Of a stretch of DNA of 64,000 nt, positions 18,670-28,216 are shown in pieces (the stretch's first letter is position 1; each line of letters opens with the position of its first letter). The translations under genes and the position numbers were made by a program. The notes under the pieces are model-generated. The model was given only the letters and a program-made list of their open reading frames with translations. It searched no databases and was not told the DNA's origin. Origin of the DNA: CAVSJA01 sp963728145. Its GTDB lineage: Bacteria; Bacteroidota; Bacteroidia; Chitinophagales; Chitinophagaceae. The stretch spans positions 248,001-312,000 of the forward strand of contig CAVSJA010000002.1 of NCBI GenBank assembly GCA_963728145.1, in the 5' to 3' direction.

Positions 18670-21618
18670 ATGAAGAGATTCTCGTTCGTTTTTTTTGCAG
18701 TCCTGTTACCATTTTTAGGATTTTCCCAGCGTCATACTAATCTTTCCGCGAATGAATGGGTGGATAGTGTTTTCAAAACTCTCACAAAAGATCAGAAGAT
18801 CGGGCAGTTGATGGTGGTAAGGTTGTCTTCAATCGGACCTAACCGGACGATTACATTTTACGATAAGCAGGTAGAAGAAGCGATTAAAAAATACAATATC
18901 GGTGGCATCTGCTTGTTTCAGGGAGGTCCGATGAAACAGGCCGGATTGATCAATCATTTCCAATCTATCGCTCAGACTCCAGTTCTCATTTGTATTGATG
19001 CCGAAAATGGTCTTGGGATGCGAATGGATAGCGTGCAGCCCTTGCCCAGGCAAATGATGATGGGCGCCGTTCAGGATCCTTCCTTGATCTATCAGTATGG
19101 ACGCATTGTAGGTGAGCAGTGCAAACGCATAGGCATCCAGGTGAATTATGCTCCGGTGGTTGATGTAAATAATAATCCTAATAATCCTGTTATTAATGAT
19201 CGCTCTTTCGGCGAAGACAAGAAAAAAGTTGCCGATTTCGGAATTCAATACATGAAAGGATTGCAGGACGTCGGTGTAATGGCATGTGCAAAACATTTTC
19301 CGGGGCATGGCGATGTTTCAGTTGACTCGCATCATGATCTACCGGTGATCAACAAATCAAAAGAGGAGTTGAATGCGCTTGAGCTTTATCCATTCCAGCA
19401 GATAGTCAATGCGGGAATAGGCAGCGTGATGGTGGCTCATTTATCTATTCCAGCGATTGACAATACACAGAACAGGCCCACTTCTATTTCATACAATAGT
19501 GTTACAAAGCTGCTGCGCAATGAACTTAACTTTAATGGACTCACATTTACCGATGCGCTGGATATGAAAGGTGTAACGAAGTATTACCCTGCTGGAGAAG
19601 CTTCACTGCAAGCGGTGCTCGCTGGAAATGATATGCTTTGTTTGCCTGGTGATATTCCCGGCAGTATTGAAAAGATCAAGCAGGCTATCAAGAAGAAAAA
19701 ATTAAAACAGGAAGAGATCGATAAAAGAGTGAAGCGTATTCTTCTTGCAAAATATCAGCATGGTCTTGCCAATTGGACTCCAATCAAGGTTGCGGGATTG
19801 ACGAAGGACCTGAATAATATGATCCCTTCAATGAAGAGACAGATCGCAGAAAATGCATTGACATTATTAAGCAGTGAAGTTGGGATGCTTCCATTGACAA
19901 AGGGAAAGAGAGTTGCATATGTAGGAGTTGGACTCACAAAGGATAATGTTTTTGCACAACAGGTGCGCCAGGATTATGATGCGCATGTGTATTATTTCGG
20001 ATATAAGTCTCCCGAATCAAGGATTGCGCCATTAGTAGAGCTATTGAAAAGCGAATATGATGTAGTAGTGATTGGCTTGCATAATTATGCAAGGTTCCCG
20101 GCCAATAATTTCGGTATCAGCAACGCTGCACTTAAGTTGATAAAGGAATTGCAGCAACAACAGAAAACAATTACGCTGGCCTTTGGCAATCCCTATGCGA
20201 TAAAGAATTTCTGCGATGCGAAAACGCTTATTGCGTGTTATGAAGATGATGACATCACACAACAAACAGCAGCCGATTTGCTCTATGGACGATTTTTCGC
20301 CCGCGGTCGGCTGCCAGTCACAATATGTTCATCCTTTACTTATGGAACCGGAATTGTTGCATCGCAACCGCTCTTATGGGTTCCGTTGACAAATCTTGGT
20401 TTCGCTCCCGAGAAATTTGCCCAGGTAGATTCAATTATTCATGATGCAATTGTGAAGCGTGCAATGCCCGGCGCGGTGCTGTTGGTTGCAAGAGATGGAA
20501 AACTTGCATATCTCCGTTCATACGGTTATCTGACCTATGACAGTATTGAACCGGTTTATCCTGAAACGATTTATGACCTGGCTTCCGTTACCAAGATTAT
20601 GGCAACAAATGTTTCGGTGATGAAATTGTATGATGAAGGCAAACTTGATCTTCAAAAAACACTGGGCGATTATTTGCCCTGGGTAAGAGGTACAAATAAA
20701 GAGGGATTGAAACTTTGGGATATTCTATTACATCAGGCGGGTTTAAAAGCATGGATTCCCTTCTATCGCGAAACTGTCGATACATTGAACGCCAATTACG
20801 CTTATTTCGGATCGGTATATGAAAGCAACGCCAACGATGATTATTCAGTGCGGGTTGCTGAAAATGTGTACATGAAAAAGGAATGGTTGGATACCATGTA
20901 CACCCGTATGATCCAAAGTGAATTGGGCCCAGTGGGCAAATATGTTTACAGCGATAACGATTTTATTTTTTTAGGAAAGATTGTTGAATCCATCAGCGGT
21001 CAACCTTTAGAGAAATATGTTAAGACAGCGTTTTATGACAAGCTGAACATGAAGTCAACGGGCTTCAATCCCCGTGAGCGGTTTCCTGCGGAATATATCG
21101 CCCCTACTGAATCAGAAGCTGGATTTCGTCAACAATTATTACAGGGATATGTACACGATCCGGGTGCGGCGATGTTTGGCGGAATTGCCGGTCATGCTGG
21201 TTTATTCAGCAATGCCTATGACCTGGCCATTCTTGCACAGGTATTATTGAATAATGGAAGTTTTAAAGGAACTAATTTCTTTAAAAAAGAAACGATTGAT
21301 CTGTTTACGGCCTATCATAGCGATAGTAGCCGGAGAGGATTAGGATTTGATAAACCGGAAAAAGATAATCTTACCAGGAAAGATCCTTATCCCGCATTAT
21401 CCGCATCTCCCGAAACCTTTGGCCACACCGGATTTACAGGAACCTGTATCTGGATCGATCCAAAATATAATCTGACATTCATCCTTCTTGCAAATCGCGT
21501 AAATAATAACGGTGATGCAAACCGGTTTTTGAGGATGAATATCAGGGGGAAGGTGTTAGAAACGATTTATGGCTCACTCCAGTCTCCTCCCAATTCGGGA
21601 AGCCTTAATAATCAATAG
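18670..21618 (+). CDS. GH3 beta-N-acetylhexosaminidase fused to serine beta-lactamase-family domain
   Basis: Secreted two-domain protein of 982 residues with signal peptide MKRFSFVFFAVLLPFLGFSQ. Residues ~30-370 form a NagZ-like GH3 barrel, with KHFPGHGD (208-215), the acid/base dyad D219-S-H221 and the nucleophile Asp295 in TFTDALDM. Residues ~370-580 match a GH3 C-terminal domain. Residues ~590-970 are a class C beta-lactamase/PBP-like domain with S639-V-T-K642, Y760-S-D and H919-T-G. This fusion is known in Bacteroidota and suggests coordinated attack on peptidoglycan glycan and peptide or ester bonds, in cell-wall recycling or remodelling. All catalytic motifs are intact. Confidence 0.9.
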   Translation: MKRFSFVFFAVLLPFLGFSQRHTNLSANEWVDSVFKTLTKDQKIGQLMVVRLSSIGPNRTITFYDKQVEEAIKKYNIGGICLFQGGPMKQAGLINHFQSIAQTPVLICIDAENGLGMRMDSVQPLPRQMMMGAVQDPSLIYQYGRIVGEQCKRIGIQVNYAPVVDVNNNPNNPVINDRSFGEDKKKVADFGIQYMKGLQDVGVMACAKHFPGHGDVSVDSHHDLPVINKSKEELNALELYPFQQIVNAGIGSVMVAHLSIPAIDNTQNRPTSISYNSVTKLLRNELNFNGLTFTDALDMKGVTKYYPAGEASLQAVLAGNDMLCLPGDIPGSIEKIKQAIKKKKLKQEEIDKRVKRILLAKYQHGLANWTPIKVAGLTKDLNNMIPSMKRQIAENALTLLSSEVGMLPLTKGKRVAYVGVGLTKDNVFAQQVRQDYDAHVYYFGYKSPESRIAPLVELLKSEYDVVVIGLHNYARFPANNFGISNAALKLIKELQQQQKTITLAFGNPYAIKNFCDAKTLIACYEDDDITQQTAADLLYGRFFARGRLPVTICSSFTYGTGIVASQPLLWVPLTNLGFAPEKFAQVDSIIHDAIVKRAMPGAVLLVARDGKLAYLRSYGYLTYDSIEPVYPETIYDLASVTKIMATNVSVMKLYDEGKLDLQKTLGDYLPWVRGTNKEGLKLWDILLHQAGLKAWIPFYRETVDTLNANYAYFGSVYESNANDDYSVRVAENVYMKKEWLDTMYTRMIQSELGPVGKYVYSDNDFIFLGKIVESISGQPLEKYVKTAFYDKLNMKSTGFNPRERFPAEYIAPTESEAGFRQQLLQGYVHDPGAAMFGGIAGHAGLFSNAYDLAILAQVLLNNGSFKGTNFFKKETIDLFTAYHSDSSRRGLGFDKPEKDNLTRKDPYPALSASPETFGHTGFTGTCIWIDPKYNLTFILLANRVNNNGDANRFLRMNIRGKVLETIYGSLQSPPNSGSLNNQ

Positions 21619-21699
21619 GCTGCCCGGCACATTAACATTCCATTAGCTATCAAATCTATGTATTAAGAATGCGGGGGCATCTTTATTAAAACCCCGTTT

Positions 21700-22230
21700 A
21701 TGAAAACCAAGCTTTATTCCGTTATTCTTGCAATGCTTCTTTTTTCGGTTGATGTTTTCAGTAATACAAAGGAACCCCTGCAGATCTGGACAGTCGGACT
21801 GCCTAATTATGCACGCCAGCAAGTGATGGACCGAATCGCTCAGAAATATGGCTTTGAATTTTTCGCTGTAGCCGGTTGTGAAGTGACAAAAGATATGCTT
21901 GAGAACGTGAAGCAGCATAATGATGAGGTAAAAGCCACTCTTTCGAAAGAACATGGTGAAGGATGGTGGGATCGTTTCCAAAAAGAAGTGAATGAAATCC
22001 TCAACGCAAAATTCCAGGCTGAAAAAATGGTGCGTGGACAGGATGTGGTGATAAACAAAACAAAAGAATTGAATTCAATCCAAAAAGATATTCTGCTATA
22101 CTCCGAAGAAAAAGGCAATGGTAAATATTTGGTAAGGGTGTTGGGTTTTGAGAATGGGGAGACAATTTATTATTCTTATATGGTTGACTTAAGAAATGAA
22201 ACTGTTGAGTTGAAAGGTGAGGAGTTGTGA
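21700..22230 (+). CDS. Small secreted protein of unknown function
   Basis: 176 residues with a signal peptide (MKTKLYSVILAMLLFSVDVF). The mature part has WTVGLPNYARQQVMDRIAQK, a helical charged middle (HGEGWWDRFQKEVNEILNAK) and a C-terminal beta segment. No recognised family. Residues 20-60 (YGFEFFAVAGCEVTKDML) might be a small alpha/beta binding domain. It is separate from the upstream hydrolase by 82 nt. Confidence 0.6.
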   Translation: MKTKLYSVILAMLLFSVDVFSNTKEPLQIWTVGLPNYARQQVMDRIAQKYGFEFFAVAGCEVTKDMLENVKQHNDEVKATLSKEHGEGWWDRFQKEVNEILNAKFQAEKMVRGQDVVINKTKELNSIQKDILLYSEEKGNGKYLVRVLGFENGETIYYSYMVDLRNETVELKGEEL

Positions 22231-22252
22231 GAAGTCGTACCGTTACACCATC

Positions 22253-22325
22253 ACGCTCGTCATCCCCGCGGTGCAATAACAGAGACTTCTGAAATGAGGT
22301 TACCAAGCGGGGACCCCCTGCCAAC
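22253..22325. repeat. Half copy of the 10.3-kb inverted-repeat arm
   Basis: CTCGTCATCCCCGCGGT at the start and CCAAGCGGGGACCCCCTGCC at the end match one arm of the long inverted repeat at 10297-10536. The facing arm is missing. Confidence 0.65.
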
Positions 22326-22368
22326 TCGAGCTTGAGGGTGAGAGATTCGCAACTCGTTTGCAGCAGGA

Positions 22369-22981
22369 TTACTCCTCAATTTTCGGTAACGCAATCTTAT
22401 ACCTCACCGAAATAATCCGAATAGCAATAATCAACACAATTCCTGCAAAGAAGGATATATTACTATCCACCTTTAAATAATTCAGCAACACAAAAAGCAA
22501 TGCTCCTGCCAAACAAGCTGTTGCATAGATTTCTTTTTTGAAGATGAGTGGAATTTCATTGATCAGGGTATCACGAAGTACGCCTCCGAATACTGCTGAA
22601 ACCATTCCAAGTAGTACCGCCGCAAGCGCATTTACTTCAAGAGCAAGTGCTTTTTGAACACCGAGAATTGTGTATAACGCTACGCCGAGGGTATCCAAAA
22701 AAAATAAAGTCTTAGGAATCTTTTTAATGTATCGTCTGAAAAAGACAACCAAGCAATACGGCAATAAAAATCGCAATAATATATTTTTCATCAGCAACCC
22801 AGGCAAGCGGATGAACACCGAGAATAACATCCCGTAGCGTTCCTCCGCCCGTAGCAGTAATAAAAGCTGTAAAAGAAACGCCAAAAATATCCTGGTACAT
22901 TTTTTTCCCAAAAGCGGCTAAGGCTCCGGAAATGGCGAAGACGAAAGTGCCGAGAAGATCAACGATATGCGGGATTTCCAT
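22369..22981 (-). pseudogene. TRIC-type (UPF0126/YicG) membrane channel, frameshifted
   Basis: The N-terminal 85 residues (GALAAFGKKMYQDIFGVSF, ATGGGTLRDVILG) read in one frame from 22981. The rest (RRYIKKIPKTLFFLDTLGVA, FGGVLRDTLINEIPLIF) reads in another frame to 22369. Joined, they give the usual ~205-residue, six- to seven-helix UPF0126 protein with both GG(G/V)xLRD motifs. The frames meet at a T5 run on the coding strand (A5 at 22739-22743); one T fewer restores the frame. This may be a true frameshift or a homopolymer sequencing error. Confidence 0.8.
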
Positions 22982-22984
22982 TAA

Positions 22985-23095
22985 GGCAAAGCTACGAGCC
23001 GCCAGCCTCGAGCCATGAGCTTTTTGCTCACAGCTGGAGCTCGTAGCTCGAAGCTCTCCCGAAGCTTCGGGAGCTCGCAGCTTTTTCTTATATTG
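22985..23095. repeat. GAGCTCG/GCAGCT palindrome cluster
   Basis: Overlapping inverted words (GAGCTTTTTGCTC, GGAGCTCGTAGCTCGAAGCTC, TCCCGAAGCTTCGGGA) fill the gap before korA. This is another word-like repeat family of the window. Confidence 0.6.
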
Positions 23096-23124
23096 CCATT
23101 CTCAACAAACATATCCAATTCCCC

Positions 23125-24981
23125 ATGGCTCGTAAACAAGAGACCCTCCAGGATGTAGTTATCAAATTCGCCGGCGATAGTGGCGATGGAATGCAATTAA
23201 CGGGTTCGCAGTTCACTAATAATACCGCTTTATTAGGCATCGATCTTGCCACCTTTCCGGATTTCCCTGCAGAAATTCGGGCGCCACAAGGAACCCTACC
23301 TGGAGTTAGTGGTTTCCAATTGCGTTTTTCTAGCGATCGCGTATTTACACCGGGTGATGAATGTGATGTGCTGGTTGCAATGAATGCCGCTGCATTAAAA
23401 ACAAATCTTATTGGATTAAAAAAAGGCGGTAAAATAATCGCCAATACAGATGGCTTTGATGCAAAGAATCTCCGCCTCGCGAATTATCCGGATGGCGTGA
23501 ATCCTTTGGATGATGGGAGTCTTGGTAACTATGAAGTGATCAGAATGGACGTGACCAAAATGACCCGCGAAGCATTGAAGGAGATCACAATGGGTATGAA
23601 AGAAAAGGACCGTGCAAAGAATATGTTTGTGCTTGGTTTCCTTTACTTCATGTACAACCGTGATATGAAGATGACAATGGACTTTCTGAAAGATAAATTC
23701 GGAAAGAAACCGGAGATTTATGAAAGTAATATCAAAGCACTGCAGGCAGGATATAATTATGGCGATACCACAGAAACTTTTACTACCACATTCAAGGTTG
23801 AAAAGGCAAAGATGGATCCCGGTGTATACCGCTCCATCATGGGTAACCAGGCATTGACTTATGGTTTGATCGCCGCATCACAAAAAAGCGGACTCCCATT
23901 ATTCCTCGGATCTTATCCAATCACGCCGGCCTCAGATATTCTTCATGAACTGGCAAGACATAAAAGTTTTGGTGTAAAAACATTCCAGGCAGAAGATGAA
24001 ATTGCTGGAATTACAGCGGCTATTGGTGCTGCCTACGGAGGTTCATTGGGTGTAACAACAACATCAGGTCCCGGTATTGCATTGAAAGCAGAAGCGATGG
24101 GATTGGCGGTAATGCTGGAGATACCATTATTGATCATAAATGTTCAAAGAGGAGGGCCATCTACCGGTCTACCCACAAAAACAGAACAAAGCGATTTGTT
24201 GCAGGCATTTTACGGAAGAAATGGTGAATGTCCGATGCCGGTAGTTGCATCCTCAACACCGAGTGATTGTTTCAGTGCCGTATATGAAGCATGTCGCATT
24301 GCTGTACAACATATGACTCCGGTAATATTTTTGAGTGATGGTTATATCGCAAATGGTGCAGAACCCTGGAAATTTCCAAAGAGCGATGATCTTCCTGAAA
24401 TAAAAGTCAATTTCAAAAGAGGTTTGGACGAAGGGGAGGACCGGCTCTATCCATATAAAAGAGATGAAAAGCTTGCGCGTGCATGGGCGATTCCCGGTAC
24501 ACCCGGACTTGAACATCGCATAGGCGGTTTGGAAAAACAGGATGTAACCGGTAATGTGAACTACGAACCAGAGAATCATCAGCACATGGTATTCACGCGC
24601 CAGGCAAAAGTGGACAAGATCGCTGATTATATACCAGAACAAACACTGGATAGCGGTCCTGAAAAAGGAAAACTATTGGTGGTAGGATGGGGGAGTACCT
24701 ATGGTGCAATTAAAAGTGCTGTTGCAGAATTACAGACTGAAGGTTATTCCGTGAGTCATGCGCATATTCGCTACCTGCGTCCATTCCCGAAAAATCTTGG
24801 AACCATCTTACGCAATTTCGATCGCGTTCTCATTCCTGAAATAAATAATGGCCAGCTCATCAAGATCATCCGTGATCAATTTCTTGTGGATGCAAAAGGA
24901 TATAACAAGATCATGGGAGTTCCGTTAACCAAAACGGAATTATTGATTAAGATTCGTGAGATGATGGGCGGAGCGAATTAA
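23125..24981 (+). CDS. korA: 2-oxoacid:acceptor oxidoreductase, alpha subunit (fused gamma-alpha, KorA type)
   Basis: Subunit of a ferredoxin-dependent 2-oxoglutarate (or related 2-oxoacid) oxidoreductase that converts 2-oxoacids to acyl-CoA with reduction of ferredoxin. 618 residues: gamma-type domain at ~10-190 (VIKFAGDSGDGMQLTGSQFT), alpha (pyrimidine) domain from ~230 (GSYPITPASDILHELARH, FQAEDEIAGITAAIGAAYGG), then the transketolase-C-like domain. The TPP-binding beta subunit (KorB), normally directly downstream, is absent; a convergent gene begins there and overlaps the stop by 4 bp. The partner must be elsewhere or lost. Confidence 0.92.
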   Translation: MARKQETLQDVVIKFAGDSGDGMQLTGSQFTNNTALLGIDLATFPDFPAEIRAPQGTLPGVSGFQLRFSSDRVFTPGDECDVLVAMNAAALKTNLIGLKKGGKIIANTDGFDAKNLRLANYPDGVNPLDDGSLGNYEVIRMDVTKMTREALKEITMGMKEKDRAKNMFVLGFLYFMYNRDMKMTMDFLKDKFGKKPEIYESNIKALQAGYNYGDTTETFTTTFKVEKAKMDPGVYRSIMGNQALTYGLIAASQKSGLPLFLGSYPITPASDILHELARHKSFGVKTFQAEDEIAGITAAIGAAYGGSLGVTTTSGPGIALKAEAMGLAVMLEIPLLIINVQRGGPSTGLPTKTEQSDLLQAFYGRNGECPMPVVASSTPSDCFSAVYEACRIAVQHMTPVIFLSDGYIANGAEPWKFPKSDDLPEIKVNFKRGLDEGEDRLYPYKRDEKLARAWAIPGTPGLEHRIGGLEKQDVTGNVNYEPENHQHMVFTRQAKVDKIADYIPEQTLDSGPEKGKLLVVGWGSTYGAIKSAVAELQTEGYSVSHAHIRYLRPFPKNLGTILRNFDRVLIPEINNGQLIKIIRDQFLVDAKGYNKIMGVPLTKTELLIKIREMMGGAN

Positions 24982-26159
24982 TGTACAATCTTCAAAACAT
25001 CTATTGTTCTATAAATTGCTCCAACCGGTAAGCCTGCTGCAAGTGCAGCTGCGTTATTTGCATATTCATTGACGTTAGTCAATATAAGCGGAGTCATGTT
25101 TGCGACCGCTGATCCATTGATTTGTACTGTTGTTCTTGCATGAGGCGCTGTTGTGCCAACACCTAGTTTACCATCTCCTGTTATTGAAAAAATATCTCCC
25201 GTTACACTATTTGTAAAATTCATTCTTGCACTGGCATTGGTATTATTTGATATCGCTGATATATTCCAGTAATTCGTACTGCCTGTATTCTGAAACTGTA
25301 ACCTGGAAAAAGTATTTGTGTGATCAAACAGCACAAGATGAGGATTGGTCGCTGTGCTGGTATGATTCAATGTAAACTTTCCCCGGTCAATTCCGTTTCC
25401 CATATGCGCCCGGCCATCACCACCCAACACAATCCTTGAGTCTGCCAAATCATTCAATTGAATTGAAAAGAAAGAATTGTCTGTTGAGGTGGCATGATGT
25501 GATGTTATTATCCATTTGTTGAGTCCATCAACGGTAGAGAAAGTTTGAAAGGAACGAGAGCCGATTCCTGTACCAACAAGATTAATATGAGGAGTAAATA
25601 CTGAACCCGCTGGTGGGTTGTTTTGCCAATCGCCTGTGATTTGAAAAAATCCTGTAGGCGGAAGAACAGCTCCCAGGCGCATTCTGCCTTCTCCTGTTAA
25701 TTGAAACATTGCTTGTAAACTATCCGTGCCAATGACGAAGTCTCCGTTTTTACTGGTATTTAAATTTCCTGCCTCCGGTCCATAAACAATTGCGCTCACA
25801 ATCCATTGCCTGTTAAATGAAGTATCCGTAAAAATCATGTTTGAAAAAAAACGCCCCTGCCCGGGACCAAAATTTGTTCCCTGTAATGCAAGGTGGGGAT
25901 TAAACTTTCCATTATTGATAATACGCAACTGACTGAAGTCTTTAATCTTGCTTCCAATTCCAACAACGCCGTTGTTTGAAACTTTTAATAAAGAATCATT
26001 ATTGAAATTCTTCACAAGCAGGGACTGAGAACTTCCCAAAATATTTATCCCTTTTATTTCTAATCGTGCTTGTGGATTGACTACATCTATTCCGATATTT
26101 TGCGCAGTTGTTGAAACGACGATAATGCCCTGCAGGAGGGCAGTAAGGATCTTTTTCAT
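24978..26159 (-). CDS. Secreted repetitive fibre-like protein
   Basis: 393 residues with signal peptide MKKILTALLQGIIVVSTTAQ. The N-terminal IGIDVVNPQARLEIKG and the repeated GDGR/GDGK..G.G segments (GEGRMRLGA, GDGRAHMGNG, GDGKLGVGTTAPHARTTVQI) are typical of Bacteroidota phage-tail-fibre-like surface proteins that read as short beta repeats. The C terminus ends in GLPVGAIYRT, seen in many such proteins. The function is not known. It overlaps the korA stop in convergent orientation. Confidence 0.65.
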   Translation of the reverse strand: MKKILTALLQGIIVVSTTAQNIGIDVVNPQARLEIKGINILGSSQSLLVKNFNNDSLLKVSNNGVVGIGSKIKDFSQLRIINNGKFNPHLALQGTNFGPGQGRFFSNMIFTDTSFNRQWIVSAIVYGPEAGNLNTSKNGDFVIGTDSLQAMFQLTGEGRMRLGAVLPPTGFFQITGDWQNNPPAGSVFTPHINLVGTGIGSRSFQTFSTVDGLNKWIITSHHATSTDNSFFSIQLNDLADSRIVLGGDGRAHMGNGIDRGKFTLNHTSTATNPHLVLFDHTNTFSRLQFQNTGSTNYWNISAISNNTNASARMNFTNSVTGDIFSITGDGKLGVGTTAPHARTTVQINGSAVANMTPLILTNVNEYANNAAALAAGLPVGAIYRTIDVLKIVH

Positions 26160-26230
26160 AGACTAAGTTTATGGAGGTGAGAGTGGTGTGAAGGTAGGTT
26201 GTTAGTCTGGCCGCAGTGGAGAAACTGAGT

Positions 26231-26436
26231 AGGTTGACTGGTTGACTGGTTGATTTGTTGATTAGTTGATTGGTTGACGGGGTTGACGAGATTGATAGGG
26301 TTGATAGGGTTGACAGGGTTGACAGGGTTGACAAGGTTGACAAAGTTGATAAGGTTGATAAGATTATCAGGTTTAGAAGGAAGTCCTAAACTTTTTTACT
26401 GATCGACCGTATTAACCCTGTTAATCTTGTCAACCC
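26231..26436. repeat. GTTGACAGG minisatellite, facing arms
   Basis: About fourteen 9-bp words run from 26231 to 26370. A shorter reverse-complement arm (AACCCTGTTAATCTTGTCAA) lies at 26410-26436. Together they form an inverted pair between two divergent or tandem secreted-protein genes. Confidence 0.85.
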
Positions 26437-26456
26437 GATGAACTAACGACAGAAAC

Positions 26457-27335
26457 CTACTGCGCCTCAGCCAAAGTATATCCAATCACAACAGCTCTGA
26501 TCAATAATGTGTTTGGCCAGGTAAGGGGATTAGTAACAACCCTTATAAGACAGGTGCTGTTACTGTTGTCGATAGTGGCTGAACTTATGGTAAAATCAAA
26601 ACCACTACTGGCTCCCGGCGTGCCTGAAGAGCTGGTACTTGCCATGGTAGTGTAAGAAGAAGTAGTTGGAAAATATTTCATTAAGTCCATATCAAGATCC
26701 GTTGTTGCGGAATTATCCGTAAAATAAAAGGTAACGCCAATTACGGTCGCTCCATGTGGTAGATGAACCGGCGCTACCATGCCATTAAATCCGTCTCCAT
26801 TGTTCATCGATGCTCCGCCTGCGCCAAATTCTTTTCTGACAACATCACTTCCGTCTCGCGCTGAAAAATCAGCAGATCCTACAGAATAGTAATAAGTCCT
26901 GGGTGTGATGAACCGATAAGCGCTTGCCAGGACATTGCCGTTTGACTCAATTGACATAATAAGAGTTTGTGCAACTGCCTGGTCCGGGCCGGTAGCGGCC
27001 GCATTCCGATAAAATTGAAAATGGCCCAGTACAGGGTCAAAAGATAGATTACCTCCCTGCCCGGACTGAATGGACCTCGGTCCACTATTATAATAACTGT
27101 TGAAATAGATTCCGGGAATATTCGCAACGAGGCTAATTCCGTTTACATCCTGACCAAAAAGTGCAAGCGTATTCCCAACCATTCCTCTTGTTTCCAGTCT
27201 TGCTCGCGTTGGAGGGTTAATACCGATACCGACATTTTGTGCCCATACCGTTTCAGCCAGTAAACAAATAACCAGTATAGGAATTATCTTTTTTAAAAGA
27301 ACGGGTTTTGAACAGCAGGATTCAATTTTTTTCAT
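26457..27335 (-). CDS. Secreted protein of unknown function
   Basis: 292 residues with a signal peptide (N-terminal KKIIPILVICLLAETVWAQ). The start of the mature protein, NVGIGINPPTRARLETRG, is the same kind of opening as in the 24978-26159 protein, so the two look like distant paralogues. The rest is beta-rich with Ser/Thr/Gly tracts and no catalytic motif. A surface or fibre role is inferred only from its relative. Confidence 0.6.
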   Translation of the reverse strand: MKKIESCCSKPVLLKKIIPILVICLLAETVWAQNVGIGINPPTRARLETRGMVGNTLALFGQDVNGISLVANIPGIYFNSYYNSGPRSIQSGQGGNLSFDPVLGHFQFYRNAAATGPDQAVAQTLIMSIESNGNVLASAYRFITPRTYYYSVGSADFSARDGSDVVRKEFGAGGASMNNGDGFNGMVAPVHLPHGATVIGVTFYFTDNSATTDLDMDLMKYFPTTSSYTTMASTSSSGTPGASSGFDFTISSATIDNSNSTCLIRVVTNPLTWPNTLLIRAVVIGYTLAEAQ

Positions 27336-27410
27336 AATGATAGTTTTACGCTTCCTGAAGTTCAGACTGTTTGATTGCGATTACAATCCCATGATGAGGG
27401 GGTTGTCTTG

Positions 27411-27472
27411 GGCAAGGTTAATGGGGTTGATGGGGTTGATGGGGTTGACAGGGTTGACAGGGTTGACAAAAT
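27411..27472. repeat. GTTGACAGG minisatellite
   Basis: Six to seven words (GGGTTGATG then GGGTTGACA) upstream of the response-regulator stop, in the same orientation as the arrays at 26231 and 43440. Confidence 0.85.
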
Positions 27473-27510
27473 TGAAAAGGAAAAAGAAACAGTAAGAAGT
27501 AAGTGATCAA

Positions 27511-28161
27511 TTATACGAGTCGCTTTTTCAGTGCGATAGCAACCGCTTCGTTGGAATTGTGCACATGAAGTTTGTCGTAGATTTTTTTTATATGTGAACG
27601 GACCGTTTCCAAAGCGATATTTAATTCCCGGCCGACCATCTTATAACTCAATCCCTTCACCATAAGGGCCAGCACTTCTCTTTCTCTCGGAGAAAGGGTT
27701 TCAGTTTCATTTTCTTTTGGATTGTTTCTTGGAAACATTTCCAGCACTTTCCGTGCAATTGCCGCCGACATAGGTCCTCCGCCATCAGCTACTTCAAATA
27801 TTGCATCAACAATACGGGATGGAGCGGTCTTTTTCAAAATATACCCACTCGCTCCAGCGCAAATTGATTTAAATATCCGGTCATTGTCATCAAACACAGT
27901 GAGCATCAATACCTCAATATCAGGGAATGCTTGTTTGATCTGCCAGGCTGCTTCGATACCATTGATTTTCGGAAGATCGATGTCCATTAACACCACATCG
28001 GGTTGAGTGGCTTTGATATTTTCTATCAGGTTGGTACAATCTGCAAAACCACCGGTAAAAACAATTCCAGACGTTCCTTTGAACAGGATCGAAAGACTTT
28101 CCCGCATGTCGTTGTTATCTTCAAAGATCAAAAGTCGTATCGGGTTTTCTGTTCGCTCCAT
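27511..28161 (-). CDS. NarL/LuxR-type response regulator
   Basis: 216 residues. The receiver domain (about 8-125) has acidic residues ED at 14-15, phospho-acceptor Asp60 in VVLMDIDLPKING and the conserved Lys in ILKKTAPS. A C-terminal LuxR helix-turn-helix (about 150-212; LSPREREVLALMVKGLSYKM) follows. It lies 55 nt downstream of, and on the same strand as, a propeller histidine kinase and is its likely phospho-partner. Target genes are unknown; the neighbouring secreted-protein genes are candidates. Confidence 0.93.
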   Translation of the reverse strand: MERTENPIRLLIFEDNNDMRESLSILFKGTSGIVFTGGFADCTNLIENIKATQPDVVLMDIDLPKINGIEAAWQIKQAFPDIEVLMLTVFDDNDRIFKSICAGASGYILKKTAPSRIVDAIFEVADGGGPMSAAIARKVLEMFPRNNPKENETETLSPREREVLALMVKGLSYKMVGRELNIALETVRSHIKKIYDKLHVHNSNEAVAIALKKRLV

Positions 28162-28216
28162 ATCTTGAATTTCAAAATTAGAATGGGTGAGGGTTGTAAC
28201 CTATCCCATAAAAGGG

